Below are positions 24,701 through 46,570 of a DNA stretch of 64,000 bases, in pieces (within the stretch, counting starts at the first letter, position 1; each line of letters begins with the position of its first letter). A program made the translations under genes and the position numbers. The notes under the pieces are model-generated. The model worked only from the letters and a program-made list of their open reading frames with translations. It was not told the origin of the DNA and searched no databases. Source of the DNA: Xiphias gladius (Eukaryota; Chordata; Actinopteri; Istiophoriformes; Xiphiidae); NCBI RefSeq assembly GCF_016859285.1, contig NC_053400.1, forward strand, positions 13,120,546-13,184,545, written 5' to 3'.

Positions 24701-27700
24701 ACTATGAGAGGGACAGAAGAGAGGAACACTTACAGACTATGCCTGGTGTGGCAATGCCCATGATGTCACAGCCTTTGGGGAAGAGCAGGTTCAGTTCTTC
24801 AACTGTGTCTGGACTATGGCGACTCTTTTTTGCTTCAGAGTAGTTGAGAAAACAAAAACATGTTAATGACAAAGATCGCTGTTTTATATACCTATCATTT
24901 CAATCATAAACTAAACATAAACCTTTACAAATTAGATGTCTGGCAGCAATTTTAGATTCAGAGAAATTAACACCGAGCAAGTATCTTGGTATTGGCAATG
25001 AGACTGTAAATCTATTTTTCTTACTGTTGCAAAACATTTTGGGTAGAAGTTTCCACTAAATGTCTACATAGTAAGTTTAAACATTTCATTAACATCTATA
25101 TGAAACCAATATTTCAAGTTGATAAAGAAGCCAGTCTGTGTGCAATGTATATTAAACTGCAGGTACCCGTAGCACCTCTGATTATACTTCACACTTTTAC
25201 CAATTATCTCCCACTCAAACACCCACTCAATTAGTTAAACTGACTACAAACAAATGTTGAATAAAAACTTCAACACATCCCGCCTCATATTTAAATGAGT
25301 GGCCATGATTCAAGTACCATAATACTCTTTGAAAGTCCTGATATAACAAAAAAAAAAAAAAAAAAAAAAAGGGTCACTTGTGCTAGATGCTCAGTCAAAA
25401 CAAAAATGACAGAATTATTTAATATGTCAAGAACAAGACAAGATATACCACTGAAATTGCAGTGACAACGAAAAAGGAACATTGGTCACAAGTTGAAATT
25501 CACCAACAGGGACCAGATGTCTACACTGGGCTAAAACCTACCTCTAACTGGCCAACATCAAAATATGACCCAACTCTGCAGCAGTGTTCACTGATTCAGT
25601 GTTCAGTGATTAAGGTTCCTGCAGCTATGCAGGCCTTTTTAATTGGTTACTGATTAGTTTTTCAAGGCCATGTGAATGATAATGTGTAAACGTCACCCAA
25701 ATTTTATTTTTGTGCTTCAAGTCTATATTCTTCCAATTTACATGTGTAAAAACAGTCACATGCGTAACTACACCTGGGTGACCCGCACTCACTACTTTGC
25801 CTGAATGCATCCTGTGTAGACACAGACAGAGCCCTGAAGCTGCTACTGTTGCGCTGCTAATAGTACAGCAGGTAGTCTAACCCATCAAGGTCTTGCAGTT
25901 GAAAGGTAGTACCCTTAACAACAAATCCAACTTGTGTTGTATTTCAGTAATATCTTTTTAAAGTAACAACTACAAGTCAGAGTGTAAAACACATTTTGGT
26001 AGCATGAATGATTCTTAGAGAACATCCCTTGCTTGGAAACAACAGGATGTCATTCCTCTGGTTTAGCATTGTTAAAGACCAATACTACAATTATGAAAAG
26101 TATGTCTTGAAAAGGATCCTTTCACTGAATATATGTCAAAATTGACTTAAATATACATAAAATATTTATGTAAATTGCTTTTAGGACTGAGGTTTTTGTG
26201 CTGTCCAATAAAATTATAAATTTTTGATTCCGGTCTGTCTAAATCACACTGGATATTAAGCTATGCAAGATGATGAGGTTGTTTTAAAGCTTTCCTCTTT
26301 CTTCATTCCATCTTTGTGTGAGTTTTCTGGCCTCTGTAAAACATGTGTAAAGTATACATATTACAAGGCTCTCTATTCTTTCCAAATTATTTTCAAGGCA
26401 AATTAAAAACCTTGTAGTACACATATGTGATGCTGTTCATGTGGATATATCTAAATTAGGATTTGTTGGAAATGCGACAGGAAACCACAGGGCACTGAAA
26501 ATTTTGCTCTGAAAAAAAGGTAACCTAGGCCTTAATTTATAAATGTTTACATTTCTATTTTTCAACCAAATAATTCAAACAAATATGTTTATTGATATGG
26601 ATGCCAAAGGCTGCCTCTGTTTCAGTTATTTTGACATTTTAAACTACTAAGCAATGAGTTTGAAAAAAACCTTGAATTGTCACTTTTTCTGAAGGGTTGT
26701 GTTACATCACTTACCAACAAAACTCAAACAATAACGTATGATACAGATGTGTTCTAATCGGACATGCTCTGTTTAATGAAAACAATAGAATGAAGTACTG
26801 AAGCACTGTATTGCATTATTCATTACCAACCTTTACTCTGTCTGTAGCTATAAGCTTGTCCAGTGAAGGCCTCACAGTCCACCATTGCCAGAACTGTTTT
26901 AGGCAGGAGAAATACTTTCTGTAAATAAGCAGATTCAAAGAACTTCTGTTAAAACAGTCGCAACTGATTTCTGAACATGTATATAAAACATAGCCCCCAC
27001 AATATACCAGATCGTGTTAATCAAATTTATTGACAAAGGCTAAATTAACGTTACTGTAACTGAATGGCTCATGATTCAAAACATGTCAAGATTAGATACA
27101 CTCAAAAATACATGCTGCTCAAGCTTAAACTTTTCTTTTTCAGTTCCTGAAAACATTTTTAGGTTTTCTTCACCCAAGGAGTATACAAGAAACAGTGACT
27201 CAATCATGTTAGGCAGTTCACCCAGCAAATACTAGCAAGAGAGTCTTCACCATATTTTGGCATATTGTTGTATTTGCCAAACACGGTCCCCCTTCAGGAT
27301 GTTTTCTCTACCGTTTACTGTCCAAAATAGCCTTGCTTTAGCATTCAGTGGATGTGAGTGTAGGTATTTACCTCCACCTCCTCAGCCAGGATGCTGCAGA
27401 GGGCATGGACCTCTGTGTTGGACGGTCCACAGGCTGAAACCCAAGTCAGCTGCTGCTGAGTCCTCAGCACTCTGCGGGCACAGTTTCTCCACAGCCTGCA
27501 CACACTGAGGAGAAACACAAAAACACTCAGCTTCACCTGCTAGCCAAGCAGAAACCCGGCACGACAGTTACTCAGTTCAAAACAGAACCGAGAACCTAAA
27601 AACAATTACACAACAGGTTCAGTGACTTATTAACCTCATAGTTGTTCCGCATCTGTCCAAAAAGTACTTTCACTTCCATTCGACAGCCATAAACGTTAGC

Positions 27701-27868
27701 TAAATTCACTGTTTAGCATATACAGATTTCCCGTTACCTTGCAATCCGGAGGAGCGATTTGGTAGGTACGAATGTCAGAATTCGTTCAACCACCTCCGCA
27801 ACATTGCTAAGCACGTATGCGGCCTTGCTGTCTTGAAAAGAAACGGTAAAATCTTGATTTTCACCCAT
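21373..27868 (-). CDS. fbxo22: fbxo22, F-box only protein 22 (complete, 7 exons, 387 aa)
   Basis: FBXO22 is the substrate receptor of an SCF (SKP1-CUL1-F-box) ubiquitin ligase. Exons (minus strand): 27868-27738, 27504-27372, 26918-26831, 24832-24734, 22492-22340, 22230-22065, 21766-21373. Their lengths (131, 133, 88, 99, 153, 166, 394) sum to 1164 nt, giving 387 residues plus stop; human is 403. Residues about 14-65 are the F-box: [20 protein letters not shown], then [14 protein letters not shown]. The rest is the FIST-type part: [60 protein letters not shown] and [15 protein letters not shown]. The protein ends HTYTTV-like then HLG, a few residues before the human C-terminus. All introns are GT-AG. 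Start chosen at the first ATG in a CpG-rich region. It lies between tpm1 and tmem266 on the same strand. Confidence 0.95.
22065..22230 (-). CDS. fbxo22: fbxo22 exon 6
   Basis: 166 nt; acceptor TCTCCAG, donor GTGAGT. Encodes [20 protein letters not shown] through [12 protein letters not shown]. Confidence 0.95.
22340..22492 (-). CDS. fbxo22: fbxo22 exon 5
   Basis: 153 nt; acceptor CTGTGCAG, donor GTGAGT. Encodes [20 protein letters not shown], the GFALLFPQIEGIKIQPFHF segment of the human protein. Confidence 0.95.
24734..24832 (-). CDS. fbxo22: fbxo22 exon 4
   Basis: 99 nt; acceptor CTCTGAAG, donor GTAAGT. Encodes [20 protein letters not shown]. The acceptor is the least certain edge of this gene because the AG is preceded by a purine-rich stretch. 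Confidence 0.87.
24833..26830 (-). other. fbxo22 intron 3
   Basis: AT-rich 2-kb intron with a run of about 20 A at 25350; no exon or recognisable repeat family seen. Confidence 0.6.
26831..26918 (-). CDS. fbxo22: fbxo22 exon 3
   Basis: 88 nt; acceptor TTTACAG, donor GTTGGT. Encodes [20 protein letters not shown], matching the human RILPHTVLYMADSETF stretch. Confidence 0.88.
27372..27504 (-). CDS. fbxo22: fbxo22 exon 2
   Basis: 133 nt; acceptor TCCTCAG, donor GTAAAT. Encodes the second half of the F-box ([20 protein letters not shown]) to SILAEEVE. Ends on a codon boundary. Confidence 0.95.
27738..27868 (-). CDS. fbxo22: fbxo22 exon 1
   Basis: 131 coding nt from ATG at 27868 to donor GTAACG. 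Encodes [20 protein letters not shown] and the first half of the F-box. Ends two bases into a codon. Confidence 0.92.
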
Positions 27869-28010
27869 AGTTCTCTCTCAAGTCGTGGGATTTCCAGCAC
27901 GGTTGCCCAGCTACGAACTTTCACCTCTACTTCTCAACCGCTGCCGAGGTGGCCGAGGTGACCGGAGGTGACACACCGCCCCGTGCGGCCAGGAGGTGCT
28001 GCGGCAACTT
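27869..28010 (-). promoter_or_regulatory. fbxo22 5'UTR and promoter zone
   Basis: GC-richer block (GAGGTGGCCGAGGTGACC, CACACCGCCCCGTGCGGCC) directly upstream of the fbxo22 start. No TATA box is evident. The gap to the tpm1 3' end (about 28640) is only about 0.6 kb. Confidence 0.45.
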
Positions 28011-28639
28011 TTACAATTTCTCCCTTAAACTTGATAAGGAGCAGTTTTTAAAGAATGTGTCTTGTGACTGGTAGATATATATATTTAAAAAAAAAAAAAA
28101 AAAAAAGTATATATGTTACACACCATTATGTTTCTTTCTAGTCATGTTTCCCTAATTTTTGCTTTTTTTCCCCCACCTCTCTAGCTCTAAATAATTCCAG
28201 AGCAAAGTCACTCTTGGCTTAACTGCTCACAGCTCATGTCCTCACTGAGACCATAACTTGTCATAAAGTTGACACCTTCATTTTAAGGCTAGAAACTACT
28301 GCCTAATAATACTTTCAGAGGTTTGGGCTGGCATAATAGTCACATTTCACTGCACTGGTGATGAACTACAAGGTTATAGTTATAGGTTATAGCTCACAAT
28401 ACTACATTGTGTTATCCGTTCCATTTAAAAGCCCAGTTGCAATCCAAATGTAAAAGTTTAGTGCAGTATTTTGCATTGTTTAAATGAAGTGACAGTATAG
28501 AGAATTTCATATGTAGACCGTACAGTAATGACAAGTAAGAGTTTCTCATTTAATACATAACATTTTTCCCCTATTTCTTCTTCATAGTAACGAAAAATGC
28601 TGAAGAAATATTTGCCATAATAATGCCAGACTTCAAACT

Positions 28640-39020
<10,381 letters not shown>

Positions 39021-39099
39021 ACGCGGGACCTGTCTTTTTTCTGAATCTCTTCACTGATTCGCTCTCCCAAGACATTTGACCACTTCTATGACTATACAT

Positions 39100-42000
39100 G
39101 GGGAATAGACGTCAGGAGGTCACTACCCCCTCACACCAAGACGTCCACTCCTATTTCTAACACCCAACAAGTGACATGCAGGAAGTGGAGTGTGAAGACT
39201 CAAAGAAGTAGTAGCTCCTATGGAGGGGGGGCTATTTGGAAGAAACATGCTGATGATAATGACCTAATCATCATCCAAGTACATAACCCAGAATCTGCTT
39301 GTGGGCAAAATGCAAATGAGACATAATTTGACTATTGTCTTACAATCACTTTATACTTTTTTACATCCAGTTGTGCCAAAATGAAAGATTCCAGACACTG
39401 TTTAATGCAACATGTCTCACCTTGTACTCACAACAAATTACAACATTTCAATAGATCGTTACCAGAATGAATTGGCATAGCACATCATGAATGAGAGCTA
39501 TTCATACAAAACAAATATATCTGATTGGATAAGCCCCTGTGAAAGTTCTTCTCCCTCTGAGGGGTGTCATCTTAGCCAGTATGGCTTGTCTGTCTTCCAA
39601 GGATAATTTCAGCAGCTCCCTCATAACATAGTTCGACTTCCGAGCAGCAATCAGATGGGCTTTGCTCGCTGTAGAGTTATATCATCGAGCCTTTCCAACT
39701 CCTCTCTCAGTTAATACATGCCTGAGAGTTATATCGCAAATGAGCCACCATGGATATGGTGGCGTGCACAAGGGGGAAGATAAAGAAGCTTTGGCATTTC
39801 AACAACCCCCTCACTGCGCCTCTGTGATAGTTCACAGGGCCACTGGCACAGCCGCAGCTGTCACACACAACCTGTGGTCAGGACTGGTGAATGGTTGAGT
39901 AATAGTAGTTTACAGTTGACTACAGTAATGAATTTTTGTACAGGTTAGGGAAAATTGAGCTGGAGAAGAATGAAATATAAGTTAACGGGTGAAAATAAGA
40001 TCTAGTGTAATAATAGATTAGATATGCTTTACATACATACATACCACTGTTGTTGGTATACTACATGAACAGCACTGTCTTCTTGTCCATGAGGTATAAC
40101 AACCCACGCTGAAAGTATTTTGTCATGTCTTTGGTTCTTAGCATCCTCCCCTGTTTTTCGCTATTCCTTCCTGCTATGCTGGTGTTTTGTCGAGTGCATA
40201 TTTTTGGGATCTTACTACTTGGAAAAGCACCTGCTGGACTCTGTCCGTGGCCCCCGTAGCCACTCCCACCCTCACCAAGCCTGACTATTGGAAAAGAGGA
40301 ATTAGCTTTCTTTCAAATCAGATCATTCACTATTTTGGTTCCTTTGTGAAAGGAAGTGGGGGGAAGGACAGAAAAAATAAACAGCCTATATGATCAGTTA
40401 TACAAAAACACTTCACTATTACTTAAATAAATTTTGATTAATCATACATAGAGCTAGATAAATTTTGACCTAATTCTGATGCAAATGCTCCTTGGTTTGA
40501 ACAGCTGAAGAAGAAACAAATGTTAAGAATTCAACAAATTCCTATCACAGTTTGACTTTGACTTAAGATTAGATTTTATAAAGTCTACTTTTTAAATTAA
40601 AATTCAATTAAATTGTTCCCCTTTTTCTCTGTACTTTGTACTTCTATATTTCATCTCTTTGGTGGTCCAGCCAGCCATCCTTCCTGTGGGGCTTTTTTTA
40701 AAGCAGTCAGCTGTCATTGTGTTCTCATCCCGCCATGTGTTTTGTGGACAGTTTAGCGGCCAGCCAGGCATTCCAGTCATATACAGAGATCAGAGAGGCT
40801 CATGGCGCAATCCATGTCGCCCTAGCGCCCTGGATAGATAGAGAGAGGAACATTGCCACACTGTACCTGTCAAAACAATTAATGATTTACTAGGATTGCA
40901 TTTCATTCAGGGGTTTTTGGAGTTATAGTTTTCGTAAAAATGTTATTCTTCTATTTCTTCTCCAAAGGCCAGGTTGCATTGCCAATATTTTTTGTCATTT
41001 TTGCCTGCAGCAAAGACCATTGTCCTCATGGTTCTTTGGACCGTACCTTACATTGCATTATTTACACTAATGCTAACTAACTATCTAAATTTACTTTCCT
41101 TTACTGGCCATTTCCAGACCTGAGTGAAAGTGCTAAAAAAAGGATAATAGTTCATATTCTAGTTGTGAAATCAGGTATTAAAACGGACATTGTTTCACAT
41201 CATCTCTCTGGATTAATGGTCATTATTTATTGACTATTCTACCGAGGAAATCAACATTTATACACAAAACTTCTGTATTTTTTATTTAATTTTTCTGTTC
41301 ATCAATAAATTCCTTATATTAGATAATAGCTACAAGACAGAAAAAGTTCCATTGTGAGGCCGGGATAATGCTGTTGAAGCCTGTATGACAGACAGGTGTG
41401 ATAATTGAAACAAGCCTCAGTATTCCCAGACTTCTCATCATGCTGGAGAGTATATGGCCCTCTGACAATGATGTTGTGGCCTTTGAACAGCCACATGTGG
41501 AGTTTAAAGAGCTCTGAATTGGATCTCATTAGGCGACCATTGTCTGTTTAGGGCCATGTATGCATTACTGATTTATTGTTGTGAGGAAGTCATAAATCTA
41601 AAGAGAGTATTTGTTACTGTGGTGTATAACAGCTCAGCATAGTTTTGATGTCCCCTGTACTTGAGTGACTGCTTTTATTTATATCGTGTTGTAATGCCAA
41701 AAGCCTTCAACCATTTGTTTTACAGTTTAGTCAAACTCTGGTGTCAGACCACAAATAACCGCCAGTGCTGTTCGAACAGTTCATTATAGATGTGTTGAGA
41801 CAGCTGGGTGAGCAGCTCCCAGACAAAAATGGGAGCACAGTGATGATTTCATTGTTAAGGTCTAGACTGGAATTTCTCACTTCCCCCTTCAATAATTAAA
41901 AGTGTGGAGGATGAATAATGTTGGTGTTCCAGCCAATCCGTATGAGTCAAACTTTATCTCTTGCTGTGATTCAACCTAATCAAGTTCATCACAACGGCTC

Positions 42001-43500
42001 ACACATGCAGCGCTCAGGTGCGAGGTCATGTAAAAACATCAGTGTGATGTGTGTGTTTAGCCTGTGCACAGTGCTTGTTGGAGTGTGTCACTGGTGGGTC
42101 ATTTTCTGTCAGTGGACTAACACGGCAACAACGACCTGATGTGACACTGATCTTTTTAATTAAAGAAAAAAATGTGAAAAATTTTGTATTCGCTTTCTGT
42201 ACCCGCTTTCTGACTTCTATTATAATTAGATTTACGGCATAAAAATAATGGATTAGCTGTCTTCTATCAGCTGCTTGTCTACATTAAATTCAATTTTTAG
42301 CCCGGTTTTTGCCACACCCCGCCCCCTGCCAAGTCAGCGTAACAGGGCCTCTTGTTACAACTCAGATCCAGTAGTAACAGGACATGTTAAACAGTAACTG
42401 AGATTTAGATTTCTTGCGCTTGGAAAAACGTATGCAGCAATAGCATTAAAAATCATCTTCATGAGAAAATTTCAGGAAAGGGATTCCAGGTTTAAAAGCA
42501 GTGCTGGGAGCAGCTGTGCCACTGTAACTGACATTGCCTCCTCAGATTTTAGTGCCAGACAAATTTAGCACGGGTCTCAGCTCACATCCTGGACTCAATA
42601 TAGCTTCAGGTTTAGTGCTGACTCAGAAATACCATCTCCTCCTGACACTAAACTGACAGAGACACTTAAAGAGACCTTGTTCATTTGCCAGAACTCACCT
42701 CACTGTTATTCACTCGGACTGGAGAACTTGCAGAGGTTCTTCACCCTGTCAGTACTGCTGCTGAAACATTATGGGAAGATGTAACAGACAGACATGGAGA
42801 ACTGGATGTTTCATATTTTTTTTATTTAGGCAAAGTCCTTTATTAACATTGATGTATTGAGAAAACCGATACATTTTGTAATGTGAGGAAAAAAGGGTCT
42901 GATCAAAACTTGGTTTTCATAATCCCAAAAGTAAGGTATTGTATTAGCTGCGATTTCATACCCAGCCCTAGTGAGTCAAGTCTAAATGTACTGCGGTTAG
43001 GCTGGAAAATGACCAAGAATTTATGAATCATAGAACGTAAACTAACTCCAGCTTGATTAAAAACCCACAAATTTACACAGAAAATACTGAGGACATGACC
43101 TTGATGTCCTCAGTGGTAGTTACTGTGGTTACAGATATTTGAGCTTGTGAGGGATGTCGTGCTCCAAATAAACTAACCAATAATGAGTGTGCATCACTCT
43201 TGGGGTGCCAAATCTGAAGAGGGGATGATGGGTTTAGACAGCTAAAATGTATTGATTAATTTATGTGCTTTATTAAAGAAAGGAATTTTTCAAATTTTTA
43301 TTTTTTCCCCCAATGCTCATTCTCATTTCAGGATCTTTTTCGAAACAAGGTTGGATGCAGTACTGGTTAATGTTCATAATGGCTAATGCAGGTCTGAAAT
43401 TAAAAAAAAAAAAAAAAAAAAAGTGAGGATGGCAAAAGTAAATCACACTCGATGTAAAATGCTCACACACTTCTGTCTGCAAAAGAAATAACCACAAGAA
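39100..43500. other. Intergenic region between tln2 and tpm1
   Basis: About 4.4 kb with no recognised exon. A GC-box/CACC-box cluster (CCACACCCCGCCCCCTGCC) lies at 42313-42331. The rest is AT-rich and without a clear repeat family. Muscle enhancers of tpm1 could lie here, but the sequence alone does not show it. Confidence 0.5.
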
Positions 43501-43519
43501 GAAATCTGACACACTTAAA

Positions 43520-46441
43520 TACATCGAAATGCTTTATTTTCAGTGAATACAAAAAATAGTTTTATTGAGGCCAGATAAATATCTTTAATATTGTATGTTA
43601 TCACTTATTTTTATTGTAGTAACTTCATAATTTTATTTCTGTTAAGGGAGAAAAAAAACAAAAAAAACATACAGAACACTTCAAATACTCCACATCATTG
43701 AAATGCGTCACAACATCTTAATGGTGACGGATATATCGAAATGTTCTTATCACATTTATCTTTCATAGAGGCTTAAAAGCACAAGAAAAAAAAAAAAGCC
43801 CACCCATAAAATTGAAGTGACTTCATAACATACAATAAAGCAGTTGACAGACCTGAATCTGCAGTCTGTCGTAGTTTAGAAGCACTGTGGTACATGCCCA
43901 TGGAATGCAGTACAAAAATGTGTTCATATATATATAATATACGTACATACTGATGGTACCTTTTAAACAGCAACACATTTTTTGACTGGCGGACAGTTCC
44001 TCTGTCATCCCCCGAAGGCCTTACATGTGGCAGAGAGAGAAAAAGAGAAAGATAAAGGGGACGCAGTTGGTTCAGCACTTAAGAGGAACAGTATGTTAAC
44101 AAGTGGGACAACAAATGCTATAAAACCCACGGACATGAACCTACATTCCCAAACAAATTACTTGTCCACTACCTGCTACTGACCAATGAGGTGACGCTGT
44201 CACTCAAGCAGACCAGACACTGTATGGGCTACGGACTAAGGCACTAATAATAAACACTACAGACTTGACTGATGAGCAGTGGAAACCCCCACCCCTCCCT
44301 CCGACACTCACACACACAAAAAAAAAAAAATACAATGCCAGAAAACACTCCTTAATTCAGTCTGCCTTTAGCTGTTTGCTATGGTATGCTGTCTGTATGT
44401 GGAGGTCAGAGTCACTCAGTGCATCCTTAAAAGTTTTACTCTGTCGCTGTGTAAGCAAGAGATGTAACTGAAGCACAAAGCCATGCATTTTCACAGCAGG
44501 ACCTAATCTTACATTATACTTGCCTTTAATATCGAAACACAGCCCATATAGTACGACAAGGGAAACAAACACACTACAATCAAACTCGGTAAACAGAAGG
44601 GTTCTATTGCAGCAAGTAGTATATTCAGTCAAGTCACACAGAGCACCCTTAAATTCAAAGACTGACAGACAAAAACGAAAACAGAAAGATTAACTGCAGT
44701 GATTAGTGTTGCAGTCACTTCACTCTCAATTCACTTATTTTAACCGCATATTCTTGCAAGATGTATTTGTTAGAATTAGCTTATTGCTAGGTTATTTTCA
44801 GATTTAGAATTTTGCTGGTTCCTGTATTTACAGAATTGGAGGTGAATTGACCCATAATCAATCCCTGGCAGGGGCTGAGTATTGCTGGAAAAACTTATAT
44901 GACTGTAATGGCTGTCTAACAGTGGAAGAGAAAATACTCCAGGGGAGGGGCAAAGTATTATCTGCTGGGAGTAGTCACCATCTCGCTAAGCACACAGCGC
45001 ATAGAAGCACCACTGCACGGCATTCAACTGATTCAAGACGTCTGAGGTATTTACAGGTATTCTTAATTTGCATAATGTTGTAGCCAATTACTCTAAACAC
45101 ATACTCTACACTGAAAATTAAAATAAGCCCCTCAATTACACAATACCACCTCCTTTACTATTACTTTAAGTTTGCACCGTGTAAGGGAAACCAATACTGC
45201 CACCCTAAGCACCATCCACGTTATTGCATCATGATCAAATTCTGTTTACACCATTTGGAGGTCTCAATACCTGACATGATAAGGAATTCAAAAAAAAAAA
45301 AAAAAGGTTTGCAGGACTGGGGAAGAAATCTGACTGGTTTTCTTGCCTAGAGGCCACCAGAGGCTCCGCAAGTGGTGGTAAATAAGTGAGACTATTTCTG
45401 CCCCCGAAAGACCCTTCTCTGCTAAAAATACTCGGGAGTAATAAATATTCCTTCTATGGTAATATGTCGTCCTGTCTGAAAAAGCATTCACATGGTAACA
45501 TAATTCTACGCGGGTCCTACCGGCTGCACACGATGACACCCATATTCACAGGCGTAGACAAAACGTGGAATTTGTTGCATCTTAGAAAAGACATTTTGCA
45601 CGTAGAGCCCATCAATATCAGCATAGAAAATGACAAGAAAGATGCTTATTTCACTGTCTGCATTAAAGCAAGATTCCCAAAGACAACTCTCCATTATTGA
45701 AATTTACAGTATGGTTCAAAAAACACCACTTTGCAAAGTCCTACCTTCCTTCATATTAGGGTCAATGACCACTGAATTAAAGTCAAGACACACCACGGTT
45801 ATGTGGTTTACACGATTTAAACAGCTATTAAGGTGCCAAATTGGAGAGTAAAGGCCAACATTCATACAATATCAGAGTACCGAGCTGAAACCAGTTTGCT
45901 CTCCGAGCGACGTTGCAGTTAAACGGCTATCTGACACCAACAGCAATACAATCAATTCTTCATCTTTAAAGTTTATGAAGTAGAGCTGAAAAATCTTTAA
46001 CAAAAGAAAGAAACTGTAGCTTATGGACAAACATGAGAGCGTATGAGCTGTACCGTTTGTCCTCAGTATGTCACATTCTGGTTCAGATTACATCAGTCGA
46101 AGTAGTTACGCTATAGATGAGGACAAAAAAGCAGTTCTTCAGGCAAATCACCACAATCTTTATGTTGTTTTCAGAAAGTACTCACGTCCAAACAGTAGTA
46201 TTTTAAGCTTGCTAGGAGTTGACTTTAAGATCTTTCCGTGTTATGTGGACTCAGTCAACGGTGTTCCCTGCAGACTTGGGCTTTACTGGTTTGTTATATC
46301 AGTCACAACATATCTGAAGTCGCTGTAGGCCACATGCTTGTCCAAGCCTGCCATTAAGACGGACACAAATTTGCACACCAACACACATGTGCTTTTCACA
46401 CTGCTTTAAGCATGTGCAACAGTGACAGTGAGTTTGAATAA
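43520..46441 (-). other. tln2: tln2 3'UTR (probable, about 2.9 kb)
   Basis: Non-coding sequence from the tln2 stop to a cluster of AATAAA signals. No other gene recognised. An earlier end is possible. Confidence 0.5.
43533..43538 (-). terminator. Poly(A) signal AATAAA, probable tln2
   Basis: Minus-strand AATAAA, with others close by (43560 and 43613), downstream of the tln2 stop; together they suggest the 3' end of the gene. Confidence 0.5.
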
Positions 46442-46570
46442 TTAGTTGTTGTCCTCTCGTAGTTCGCTGGGCAGGAACTTGTACTGCTGCTGCCGGATCT
46501 GAGCCAGTTTCTTCCGGGCCTCCTCCAGCTCTCTCTCCTTCCTCAGCATCTCCTCCTGGGCCGCAATAAT
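46442..46570 (-). CDS. tln2: tln2 terminal exon (dimerisation helix)
   Basis: 129 nt encoding IIAAQEEMLRKERELEEARK through QYKFLPSELREDNN and TAA. This is the C-terminal helix through which talin dimerises. Confidence 0.97.
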   Translation of the reverse strand: MIAAQEEMLRKERELEEARKKLAQIRQQQYKFLPSELREDNN

